Shown: piece by piece, positions 25,799-33,685 of the stretch
Position numbering within the stretch: the stretch's first letter is position 1
Layout: each line of letters starts with the position of its first letter
DNA from: Pseudoalteromonas sp. T1lg75
Lineage (GTDB): Bacteria; Pseudomonadota; Gammaproteobacteria; Enterobacterales; Alteromonadaceae
Length of the DNA: 64,000 nt
Direction: 5' to 3'
Assembly: GCF_002964705.1 (NCBI RefSeq)
Contig: NZ_PQCD01000053.1
Span: 191 to 64,190, forward strand
Made by a program: the position numbers and the translations under genes
Notes under the pieces: generated by a model
Seen by the model: the letters and a program-made list of their open reading frames with translations, nothing else
Databases searched by the model: none
What the model was told of the DNA's origin: nothing

Positions 25799-28700
25799 CT
25801 AATTGTTATTTTTGGGCGCATAGACCGTGGTTTGCGCCGTACTGGTGTTACCCGTGAGATCGCTGCAGGCCAGATCGATTGTGTAGGTGCGACCGTCGCC
25901 GGAGCCTTCTCGCTCGGCGCGCAACTGTACGTTCAAGGTGGTGCCGGTTTGATTGGCGTCCCAGTACCAATCGGGTTCGGTACTGCCATCACCCTTGCCA
26001 TCGCTGCTCTCATTGCTGCTGATATGGGTGACGCGGCATATGGGGACGCTGTTGTCGCAGACATCGTTGACCGTCAGGGTGATCACCACGTCGATCATTT
26101 CATGGTTTGGCGGCCAGAGGATATGCGGTGAGGCCAGGATATCGTTGAATTGTGGTGCCAGCGTATCTTCGACCTTAACCCTACTGGTGCAGCTCGAGGT
26201 CAGCTCCTGGGCATCGGTGGCGGTGTAGATGAGCTCTGTGATCCCCATGGGGAAAGACTGGGTTGCTGGCCTGCTTAGCGCCACCGTGGTTGAACAGAGA
26301 TCTGATCCGGTTGCCGCGCCTGGGGTCAGGGTTGCAGAGCGGTTGCCGCTGCACTCGGCCACTATGTTTTGCGGGCAATTAATCTGCGGGGGCACGGTAT
26401 CGACTATTTCCACCAGCTGTGGTGCGCTGCCTTGATTGGCACTGCCATCGGTGGCGGTCCAGGTGATGGTATTGGCGCCAATGGGAATAATACCTGGGGC
26501 ATCATTACTAATAACCGGAGCTAGGTCGCAGATATCTGTGGCGCTGGCCAGCCCGAGTTCTGGGGAGGCACCTTGGGGCGAGGTACACTCCACGGCGAGC
26601 ACATCGGCAGGGGCGGTAATTTCCGGTACCTGAGTATCCTGTATGGTTACGTTAAAGAAACAGCTTTCGGAGTTTCTGCCGCTGTCCATCACGGCGCAGG
26701 TTACCTGATTGTCTCCCACGCTAAAGAGCGAGCCTGAGCCTGGAATACACCCTTGGAAGGTGGCGACGCCACAACTGCCATCGCTCACGCTGGGGTCGGC
26801 AAATTGTGCCTCGGTATCAGGCCCGGTGCACTCTTTAACCACCTGCGCCGGGCAACTAATATCCGCCGGTACGCTGTTATCTCCCTGGCATAAATTGCTG
26901 CGAGGGCAGGTAAGCTCCGCCGCGGGACTTTCGGGTAAAGGGTTGCCGTTTTTCAAGGCGGCGATGCGCAGGGCACGCTCCCACACGCGAATATACTGCT
27001 CCGCCGATTCAAACAAGGCATCGTTATAGGGTTTGGCAAGGCCGATATTTTCCATGTCTTTCACCAGGTCGGGCAGCAGACCCACATGGGCCAGTCCATC
27101 GACATTGAAGTCAAAGGCTTTAAATCCGCTTGTTTGCCTATCAAATGTACCATAGCCGTCGAGGGTAAAGGGGTAGATAAGTTTATTGTTTTCGCGCAGT
27201 TGGGCGCTGCGTTCAGCATCGGCGCTGGAAACCAAAGTAGGAATATCACTGCCGCAGGCATTACCGCCAAAACGAGGGCCAACATGGCCAGCGACGCCGT
27301 TAAAGTCACTGCCCAGAGCCACAGGGCCGCCCATCACATCCACCGCATACTGATAGGCTTGGGCAAAGGTTCTGGAAGAATGACGGCAGTTATCCTTGAT
27401 GGCTACGCCAAAAAGTGGCTCTGAGTAGGGCAAGGTGACCTTATAGCCCTTGATTGCCGTGTCTTGCACATCGTCCTTGGTCATGGCCGCTATCATACCG
27501 CCACCATCACGAATGGCTTCGAGTTGCTCTTTGGTGCGCATGCGCTCATGACGGCCCTGGTTGCCACCGAACGTACGCTGGTGCAAATCAAAAAACTGCA
27601 CATGGCTGGCCACCAGGGGATAGTAAGCTAAGGGATTATTTTCATCACCCGCATACAGGCGTGTCAGGGCCAGAGTGTTGTCCAGTGACTTACGGGACAT
27701 ATGGTCGATATCTATGATCATGCCCTTATCCATCAGCGCCGAAAATAACTCACTACCTAATCCGCGCTTATCCGGACCAGGGTTGGTGTCGCTGAGGTTC
27801 AGGCCATAGCGGTTGCATGCGGGATAAAGGGGATAGATGGGGCGCACGGGCAGCTCGGAGTCAAAGCCGATGGCGCCGATTAATCGTTTTAACAGGTCAT
27901 CGAAAGGCCCGCCGGACAGCCGGCTGCCATATTCACCATATCCCTCGCCACAATCTTCGATATGCCACCAGCGCTGCTCCGAATAGGCATTACCGACGGC
28001 GATAATGTCGTTCCAGGTGGCGGCGCCGCCAAAGGCGTTATCGAAATTGTGAATAGGGAAGAAGTGACGCACGCCCTTGTCGAAGTAATGATTCACCGCT
28101 TTTGTCACCGTGTCTATGGGCTCACCAAGCTCGTTGCGCATCAGCTCGCCATTGCTGTCACGCATATTGGGGCAGCTGGCTTCGGGACGATTGCTATTTT
28201 GCTCTTTACAGTTAAAGAGGTTATCCACCTCTATGCCCAGCACCACGGCGAGCTTGCCTTCACTTATAACCTGGCGCGCTTCTAAGGGGCTGGTGACGAT
28301 ACGGAACCAGCCTTCTTTGGCGCCCGCTTCGCCGGCACAAAAGCCGGAGGCCAGGTCGGCAGCACAGTTTTCATCGATAAAGCGTTGGAAATCATAGGCG
28401 GCTTCTATTTGTGCGTCTATGGGACCCATGGAGTTGGCGCAGTCGCTGCCTTCGGTGGACTTGCACAGCGCCTCGTTGGTGACCGCCAACATGGTGGTCA
28501 AGCGCATGCCGCCACGAAACGCACGTTCCACCCAGGGGTAGTACATTTGCTGGTGGGTGGTGGTGGTCCAGGTTGGCCAGTTATTGAAATACGGAGGTGC
28601 ACCCGTACCGACCGAGCCGTCCTTGGTGCCGGCGCCAACGGTGTCGCCGTTAATCAAGCCCTCGAGTATGGTGTGAGTGCCGTGGATGTCGAGATCTTCC

Positions 28701-29620
28701 TGTTGCGACATTGCTGAATTAATGCTGTTACTTGCATCTAGGGTAAATTGACCGAAGTCATCAACCGGGGCCGACTCACCGGCAAAGGTCCTGCCACCAT
28801 GGGCTAAATGGGCAAACAGGTGGTTATGCAGGTCGGCGTAGCCGCGCAGGGCACAGGTTCGCGGCTCCTCGCTGGCGCTCCAGCCCGCTTGGGGTTCTTC
28901 GATAGCAACACTGCCGACACGTGCACAAGTACCACTGGATTGCGAGGGAATGCCACCAAGCCAGTCGGCGGGGTCAACCGTACCGCAACTGCAATCACCG
29001 GTACAGCCAGGAATTTCTACTAGATCCGATTGACATGCCCCGCTGGTATTTGGCTCGCCTACACAGCAGGCTCTTTGTCCCTCACCGCCGCATTCGGTCA
29101 CCGGCGCACAGGTATGTTGAGCAACTTGCCCCGTGGCTATGCTGCCACCACAATAACAATTACCGGCGCAGCCAGCGACGGGAACTAACCCTGAGTTGCA
29201 GGCGCGTAGCTCACCCGAGGTGGTGGTTTCCGTCAGGCCATTGCAGCAGGCTCTTTGTCCTTCGCCGCCACAGGAAGTGGTGGCTTTACAGGTGCCTGAT
29301 GCCTGAATGCCAAATGGATTTAGCCCGCCGCAGGTACAGTCTCCGGAGCAACCCGCGACTTCAACATTGCCGTAATCACAGGCCTGGCCAAGCCAGACCT
29401 CAAAGGTACCGGCACAGCAGGCGCGCTCGCCATCGCCGCCACAGCTGCTCACGGCGTAGGAATTGGGAGTATACAAACAGGCCAGTAGTAAGGTAACACT
29501 TGCCATTACGTTGAGCTTAAGTAAGAGGTTACTAATCTTTTTAGTTACGCTTTTTATGGCACTGGTTAGCAAAAGGCGAGAGCAGGTGCAGGCACACCTG
29601 AGCAGCAGTGAAATCAACAT
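25799..29620 (-). CDS. Secreted M19-like (membrane dipeptidase family) protein with Cys-rich and HYR repeats
   Basis: 1273 aa; start supported by AAGGAG 6 bases before ATG. A long signal or anchor region (1-56) is followed by three Cys-rich repeats of about 50 residues (each CGG-(D/E)-G-(E/Q)-RACC ... GC-(S/A/T)-G-(D/N)-C), about 58-225. The catalytic-looking domain spans about 255-905: DLHNH (H265, H267), GIEVDN, IHNFDNAFGG, DIDHMS, ASHVQ and GSDFNG (D772), which follow the metal-ligand order of M19 dipeptidases, though the first motif is HxH, not HxD. Three HYR-like beta domains follow (about 925-1160), then a last beta domain. Probably cell-surface or extracellular. Substrate unknown. Confidence 0.8.
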   Translation of the reverse strand: MLISLLLRCACTCSRLLLTSAIKSVTKKISNLLLKLNVMASVTLLLACLYTPNSYAVSSCGGDGERACCAGTFEVWLGQACDYGNVEVAGCSGDCTCGGLNPFGIQASGTCKATTSCGGEGQRACCNGLTETTTSGELRACNSGLVPVAGCAGNCYCGGSIATGQVAQHTCAPVTECGGEGQRACCVGEPNTSGACQSDLVEIPGCTGDCSCGTVDPADWLGGIPSQSSGTCARVGSVAIEEPQAGWSASEEPRTCALRGYADLHNHLFAHLAHGGRTFAGESAPVDDFGQFTLDASNSINSAMSQQEDLDIHGTHTILEGLINGDTVGAGTKDGSVGTGAPPYFNNWPTWTTTTHQQMYYPWVERAFRGGMRLTTMLAVTNEALCKSTEGSDCANSMGPIDAQIEAAYDFQRFIDENCAADLASGFCAGEAGAKEGWFRIVTSPLEARQVISEGKLAVVLGIEVDNLFNCKEQNSNRPEASCPNMRDSNGELMRNELGEPIDTVTKAVNHYFDKGVRHFFPIHNFDNAFGGAATWNDIIAVGNAYSEQRWWHIEDCGEGYGEYGSRLSGGPFDDLLKRLIGAIGFDSELPVRPIYPLYPACNRYGLNLSDTNPGPDKRGLGSELFSALMDKGMIIDIDHMSRKSLDNTLALTRLYAGDENNPLAYYPLVASHVQFFDLHQRTFGGNQGRHERMRTKEQLEAIRDGGGMIAAMTKDDVQDTAIKGYKVTLPYSEPLFGVAIKDNCRHSSRTFAQAYQYAVDVMGGPVALGSDFNGVAGHVGPRFGGNACGSDIPTLVSSADAERSAQLRENNKLIYPFTLDGYGTFDRQTSGFKAFDFNVDGLAHVGLLPDLVKDMENIGLAKPYNDALFESAEQYIRVWERALRIAALKNGNPLPESPAAELTCPRSNLCQGDNSVPADISCPAQVVKECTGPDTEAQFADPSVSDGSCGVATFQGCIPGSGSLFSVGDNQVTCAVMDSGRNSESCFFNVTIQDTQVPEITAPADVLAVECTSPQGASPELGLASATDICDLAPVISNDAPGIIPIGANTITWTATDGSANQGSAPQLVEIVDTVPPQINCPQNIVAECSGNRSATLTPGAATGSDLCSTTVALSRPATQSFPMGITELIYTATDAQELTSSCTSRVKVEDTLAPQFNDILASPHILWPPNHEMIDVVITLTVNDVCDNSVPICRVTHISSNESSDGKGDGSTEPDWYWDANQTGTTLNVQLRAEREGSGDGRTYTIDLACSDLTGNTSTAQTTVYAPKNNN

Positions 29621-29643
29621 AAAATCTCCTTGAGGATGATTCT

Positions 29644-29706
29644 TTTGTCGGCGGATTTCACTTCAGTTTGTCAGGCAGACTTGGTTTGAGTTTGTCGGGC
29701 AGACTT
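29644..29706. repeat. Three tandem ~24-bp repeats upstream of the M19-like gene
   Basis: TTTGTC starts at 29644, 29667 and 29691, so the period is 23-24 bp. The last two copies share AGTTTGTC-(A/G)-GGCAGACTT (17 of 18 bases equal; 29665-29682 and 29689-29706). The first is more diverged. They lie 24-86 bp upstream of the minus-strand start, where an operator or leader would be. No known site type is recognised. Confidence 0.6.
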
Positions 29707-30065
29707 CATTCAGCCAGCAATGTTTCAACGTGGCTATAGCTATAGTTGTTTATTGCTATTTAGTAAAGAAACGCTCTGCAAGGCGGCCGGTCAGCTAGAT
29801 TTGCGGCTTATTTGATAGGTAAAACAGCCTGTTAGCACCGTTTTCAAAAAGGAAACGGTTGGTCAATATGCCAGCGAAGGCGTCTTTCTAAACCTAAATG
29901 ACACCGCTTTTATAACCTTATGACAAGGGCTTAGAGCAAACTATACGGCACCTGGATATTTTGCTTACAAGTTATAACAGCAGCCCTAATTTCTTGGCCG
30001 TTTGCTAATTACTGCACATATACGCGTTCAGGTTAGCTCTGTAATTTGAACTAAGTGATTTAAGT

Positions 30066-30096
30066 TTGACCTTGGTCCTACTCCCAGGTCTACACT
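30066..30096 (+). promoter_or_regulatory. CueR-type copper promoter of copA
   Basis: The -35 element TTGACC (30066-30071) and the -10 element TACACT (30091-30096) are separated by 19 bp, the long spacer typical of MerR-family promoters. The spacer carries the dyad GACCTTGG ... CCCAGGTC, close to the known CueR operator pattern ACCTT-N-AAGGT. It lies 85 bp upstream of the copA start. No cueR gene is in the window, so the regulator must be encoded elsewhere. Confidence 0.8.
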
Positions 30097-30180
30097 TTCA
30101 TCAATAATAGCGGTTAAACGAAATTTAGCCTTGGAACTTGGTTTTAACGCGTAATTTGGTGTGCGAACAAGGAGAACAAA

Positions 30181-32424
30181 GTGAGTGAGTCGAACGCAAA
30201 TCAACAGCTTCTTATTGAAGGAGCCGGCTGTGCCAGCTGTGTTGGCAAAATAGAGGCGGCACTAAAAAAAACGCCGGGAGTGGTGAGCGCGCAAATGAAT
30301 TTTGCCGACAGAACCGCCTCGGTCACCGGCACCGCATCAACCCAGGCCTTAATTGCCGCCGTGGAATCGGTGGGTTATAACGCCAGGGCTGTAGACGAGC
30401 AAAGCGATGAAGATTTGGTCGGTGAAAAAGAACTCGCCGATAAGGCCTATTATAAAAAGCTGGTCAGGGATACTGTGATTGCCTTGTCGGTAGGTGTCCC
30501 TTTGATGCTGTTTGGTTTGCTTGGCGGCGATATGACGGTAACCACCGCGATGCAACGTGCAGCCTGGTTAGGCGTTGGCTTGCTCACTCTGGCGGTGATG
30601 TATGTCTCCGGCAAGCATTTTTACACCGGAGCCTGGAAAAGCTTTAAAAACCATAATGCCAATATGGATACCCTGATTGCCCTGGGCACGGGCACGGCCT
30701 GGCTTTACTCCATGGTGGTAGTGGCCATCCCCGAGGCCATCCCTGCCATGGCACGGCATGTGTATTTTGAAGCCACCGCCATGATCATTGGCCTGATCAA
30801 CCTCGGCCTGGCGTTGGAATTAAAAGCCAGAGGCAAAACATCCGAGGCCATTAAGCGTCTGATTGGCTTACAGGCCAAGACCGCGACGGTGATCCGCGAT
30901 AATAAAGAAGTGCAAATTAATATTGCCCAGGTCTTGCTGGACGATCTGGTCAAGGTCAAACCCGGCGAGAAAATTCCCGTTGATGGTGTGGTCAGCGAGG
31001 GCCATACCTTTATCGATGAGTCCATGCTGACCGGCGAGCCCATGCCGGTTGAAAAGTCTAAAAACGACGAAGTAGCGGCTGGCACCATCAATACCTCGGG
31101 CTCGATACAGTTTCGGGCCACCCGGGTGGGGAAAGACACGGCGTTGGCGCGCATTATTAATATGGTTAAGCGAGCGCAAAATTCCAAGCCGCCCATAGGC
31201 CGCCTGGCCGATGTAATCGCTACCTATTTTGTGCCCGTGGTGATGATCATTGCCGTACTGACGGCTTTGGCCTGGCTTAACTTTGGCCCCGAGCCCGCAC
31301 TGGCACTGGCCATGGTCTGCGCCACTACCGTGCTGATCATTGCCTGTCCTTGTGCCTTAGGCCTGGCAACGCCCATGTCGGTGATGGTGGGTGTGGGCAA
31401 GGCCGCCGAAGCGGGGGTGTTAATACGTAATGGTGAAGCCTTGCAAACCGCTTCTAAAATCACCGCCATGGTGCTGGATAAAACCGGCACCATTACCGAG
31501 GGAGCGCCTCAGGTCACCGACGTGGTGGTTGCCGACACTCATGAGCAGAAAGAAGTGTTGCAACTGGCGGCGAGCCTGGAAAGCGGCTCGGAACACCCGC
31601 TCGCACAAGCCATAGTGAGCAAGGCACAAGAGCAGGACGTTGAGTTGTTGCCGGTGGACTCCTTCAAGGCTTTGACAGGTTTAGGAGTAGAAGGGCGCTG
31701 CGATAATAAAGCCTTGCTCTTTGGCAATGCCAAGCTGATGCAACAACAGGGCATAACGCTTGGCGATTTTAGCGAGCGCGCCCATGGCTTGGCGCAACAG
31801 GCCAAAACCCCCATGTTTTTTGCTATCGATGGTGAACTGGCCGCCATTATTGCCGTGGCCGATCCGATCAAAAAGGACTCCATTGCCGCCATTGAACGCC
31901 TGCAAGACAATGGCATTCGTGTCATTATGCTGACCGGTGATAATCAGGAAACCGCCGCCGCGGTGGCACATAAAGCTGGGATCACAGAGTTTTTTGCCGA
32001 GGTGCTGCCCGAAGATAAGGCCAACAAGGTTAAAGAGTTGCAAGAAGCCGATGAGGTGGTCGGGATGACAGGCGATGGCATTAACGATGCTCCGGCCTTG
32101 GCCTTGGCCGATGTCGGCTTTGCTATCGGCACGGGCACGGATGTTGCCATCGAAAGCGCCGATATCACGCTAATGCGCGGCTCCCTGCATGGTCTGGCCG
32201 ATGCCATTGCCGTGAGCAAGGCAACCCTAACAAACATCAAGCAAAACCTCTTTGGTGCCTTTATTTATAATGTCGCCGGTATTCCTATTGCCGCCGGCGT
32301 GCTCTATCCATTTTTTGGCATGCTTTTGAGCCCGGTGATCGCCGGTGCGGCCATGGCGTTTTCCTCCCTGACGGTCGTCAGTAACGCCAACCGTTTGCGT
32401 TTATTTAAACCCAAAGATGCGTGA
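30181..32424 (+). CDS. copA: CopA-like Cu(I)-exporting P1B-type ATPase
   Basis: 747 aa starting at GTG (AAGGAG 7 bases upstream). One N-terminal metal-binding domain (GAGCASC, C17 and C20; the usual Met of GMxCxxC is Ala). Eight transmembrane helices are expected, with the metal-binding CPC in helix 6 (IACPCALGLATP). Also seen: TGEPMPVEK of the actuator, DKTGTITEG phosphorylation site, SGSEHPLAQ (the HP motif) and TGDGINDAPALA. The CPC class and the CueR-type promoter both point to Cu(I)/Ag(I) export to the periplasm, where the Cus system would take over. Followed after 25 bp by the broken cupredoxin gene. Confidence 0.95.
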   Translation: MSESNANQQLLIEGAGCASCVGKIEAALKKTPGVVSAQMNFADRTASVTGTASTQALIAAVESVGYNARAVDEQSDEDLVGEKELADKAYYKKLVRDTVIALSVGVPLMLFGLLGGDMTVTTAMQRAAWLGVGLLTLAVMYVSGKHFYTGAWKSFKNHNANMDTLIALGTGTAWLYSMVVVAIPEAIPAMARHVYFEATAMIIGLINLGLALELKARGKTSEAIKRLIGLQAKTATVIRDNKEVQINIAQVLLDDLVKVKPGEKIPVDGVVSEGHTFIDESMLTGEPMPVEKSKNDEVAAGTINTSGSIQFRATRVGKDTALARIINMVKRAQNSKPPIGRLADVIATYFVPVVMIIAVLTALAWLNFGPEPALALAMVCATTVLIIACPCALGLATPMSVMVGVGKAAEAGVLIRNGEALQTASKITAMVLDKTGTITEGAPQVTDVVVADTHEQKEVLQLAASLESGSEHPLAQAIVSKAQEQDVELLPVDSFKALTGLGVEGRCDNKALLFGNAKLMQQQGITLGDFSERAHGLAQQAKTPMFFAIDGELAAIIAVADPIKKDSIAAIERLQDNGIRVIMLTGDNQETAAAVAHKAGITEFFAEVLPEDKANKVKELQEADEVVGMTGDGINDAPALALADVGFAIGTGTDVAIESADITLMRGSLHGLADAIAVSKATLTNIKQNLFGAFIYNVAGIPIAAGVLYPFFGMLLSPVIAGAAMAFSSLTVVSNANRLRLFKPKDA

Positions 32425-32449
32425 TTGTGCGCTTTAAGGAGAAACTCAT

Positions 32450-32802
32450 ATGATCATCATCAATATCTTAGGGCTGGCACTGATCGCCTGGATAGTCTGG
32501 TGGTTTTGGCTTTATAAGCCGGCGCAAACCGTTATGCAAACTCAGCCGCTGACCATAGAGGTTAAAGACGAGTCTATACTCCTTCGGCGATTCAGGTGGC
32601 GGCGCATCAAACGGTGACCCTTAACTTTTTACGCAAGGATCAATCGCCCTGCTCGGAGATGCTGTTGATCCCCGACTTGGGCGTCAGCGAGCAACTTGAG
32701 CTGGACAAGGTAACGCCGGTGACACTGACCGATTTGGCACCGGGAGAGTATCCATTTCACTGCCAAATGCAGATGTATCGCGGCACCTTAACCGTGGTGT
32801 AA
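32450..32802 (+). pseudogene. Membrane-anchored cupredoxin gene with a one-base frameshift
   Basis: ATG 32450 (AAGGAG 9 bases upstream) encodes a single hydrophobic helix (NILGLALIAWIVWWFWLY) and TQPLTIEVKD, then the frame fails near 32570 and stops at 32622. The correct continuation is in another frame: VYTPSAIQVAAHQTVTLNF through DLGVSEQLELDK to YPFHCQMQMYRGTLTVV, ending at 32802. Adding one base at about 32570 (for example GACGGAGTC for GACGAGTC) restores a protein of about 117 aa. Candidate copper ligands are in SPCSEM and FHCQMQM. In the intact state this would be a periplasm-facing cupredoxin partner of CopA. Real mutation or sequence error cannot be told apart here. Confidence 0.75.
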
Positions 32803-32813
32803 GCTTGATTCAG

Positions 32814-33506
32814 TTAGTCGGTAATGACTAACTTATATTTTTGCGTAGCCATCGCAGCGTCTCTGATACGGACTGCTAAAAAGTATTGTTCACCATCAAA
32901 CAATTGCGGGCCAGTAAATACATGGCCCAGCTCACTGGGGGTCTCGGTGCTATCCAATAACACCTGGTTGGCGTTATAGAGCTCAATGTAGAGGTCGGGG
33001 CCATTGTAAAACGGCTGGGTACAGGTATTCGGCGTTGAACACAAATAGATACTGACGGTGATTTCACCGTCCATAATAAAGGCGAATATATCGGTTTGAT
33101 CGCTTGCGGCGTCAAGCTCACCGGTGATCAGTACGCCGTTACTGGGCCTGAGAATAAAGGGTGTGGCCTGCTCAAATTCATCATTGGGCTCTCTTTCCTG
33201 CAGTGACTGGGTCGTCCAGTTTTTACTGATAAAGTCATCGTCAATAATGCCGTTATCCGGATCGACTTCGGGCACGTTACCGTCTTCCTCGCAAAACACT
33301 TCTCTCGTGCATTGGCCGGTATACCAGGCTATGGTCAGGGCGATACCAAAAGGGTCATTAAAGGCGGAAGCGGGGCAGTAATATAAACTGGTTTGGGTGC
33401 ATATTTTGACTGGGGGAGCACTGTCGCCGTCACTGCCACCACAGGCGACAAATAAGCTGCTAACTCCAAGAACGATAAGGCGAATAACAAAGGCTGAGCG
33501 AGTCAT
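32814..33506 (-). CDS. Lipoprotein with PPC-like beta domain
   Basis: 230 aa. Lipoprotein signal with lipobox LFVAC (Cys22). A low-complexity linker leads to REPNDEFEQATPFIL at about residue 105, the usual opening of a bacterial pre-peptidase C-terminal (PPC) domain, then a beta-rich remainder with DIFAFIMDGEITVSIYLC and the closing YFLAVRI. Four or more Cys in the first 85 residues suggest disulfides. It lies downstream of the secreted metalloprotease gene on the same strand. PPC domains are common in secreted proteases but here no catalytic domain is attached. Confidence 0.72.
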   Translation of the reverse strand: MTRSAFVIRLIVLGVSSLFVACGGSDGDSAPPVKICTQTSLYYCPASAFNDPFGIALTIAWYTGQCTREVFCEEDGNVPEVDPDNGIIDDDFISKNWTTQSLQEREPNDEFEQATPFILRPSNGVLITGELDAASDQTDIFAFIMDGEITVSIYLCSTPNTCTQPFYNGPDLYIELYNANQVLLDSTETPSELGHVFTGPQLFDGEQYFLAVRIRDAAMATQKYKLVITD

Positions 33507-33621
33507 AGTGCGTTGTTTCTTGACTGTTCAATCACTAAAGTATAGTTCGTTTTAACGCACCGATTGAACTCAATCGGCTTTGCCTTTTGGCTAGGTGGAT
33601 GGGTCATGGCGGGCACGGGAG

Positions 33622-33641
33622 AAGCAGCCTTGCGGCTGCTT
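33622..33641 (-). terminator. Hairpin after the metalloprotease gene
   Basis: Stem AAGCAGCC / GGCTGCTT with a TTGC loop, 45 bp beyond the protease stop. No T-run follows on either strand, so termination is uncertain; it may instead protect the mRNA 3' end. Confidence 0.45.
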
Positions 33642-33685
33642 GAGGAGATAGTTAAGAGGCTAGCAATAAGTCCCTTGGTGCTGTC

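Larger units (their letters stand above)
29621..30180. other. Divergent intergenic region between M19-like gene and copA
   Basis: 560 bp with no convincing ORF. It holds the short tandem repeats next to the M19-like gene (29644-29706) and the MerR-type promoter of copA (30066-30096). The middle (about 29710-30060) is AT-rich and I see nothing further in it. Confidence 0.6.

Noticed and set aside
28921-29496. 191-aa plus-strand ORF opposite the M19-like gene
   Set aside because: Arg/His-rich shadow of the Cys-rich repeats on the other strand.
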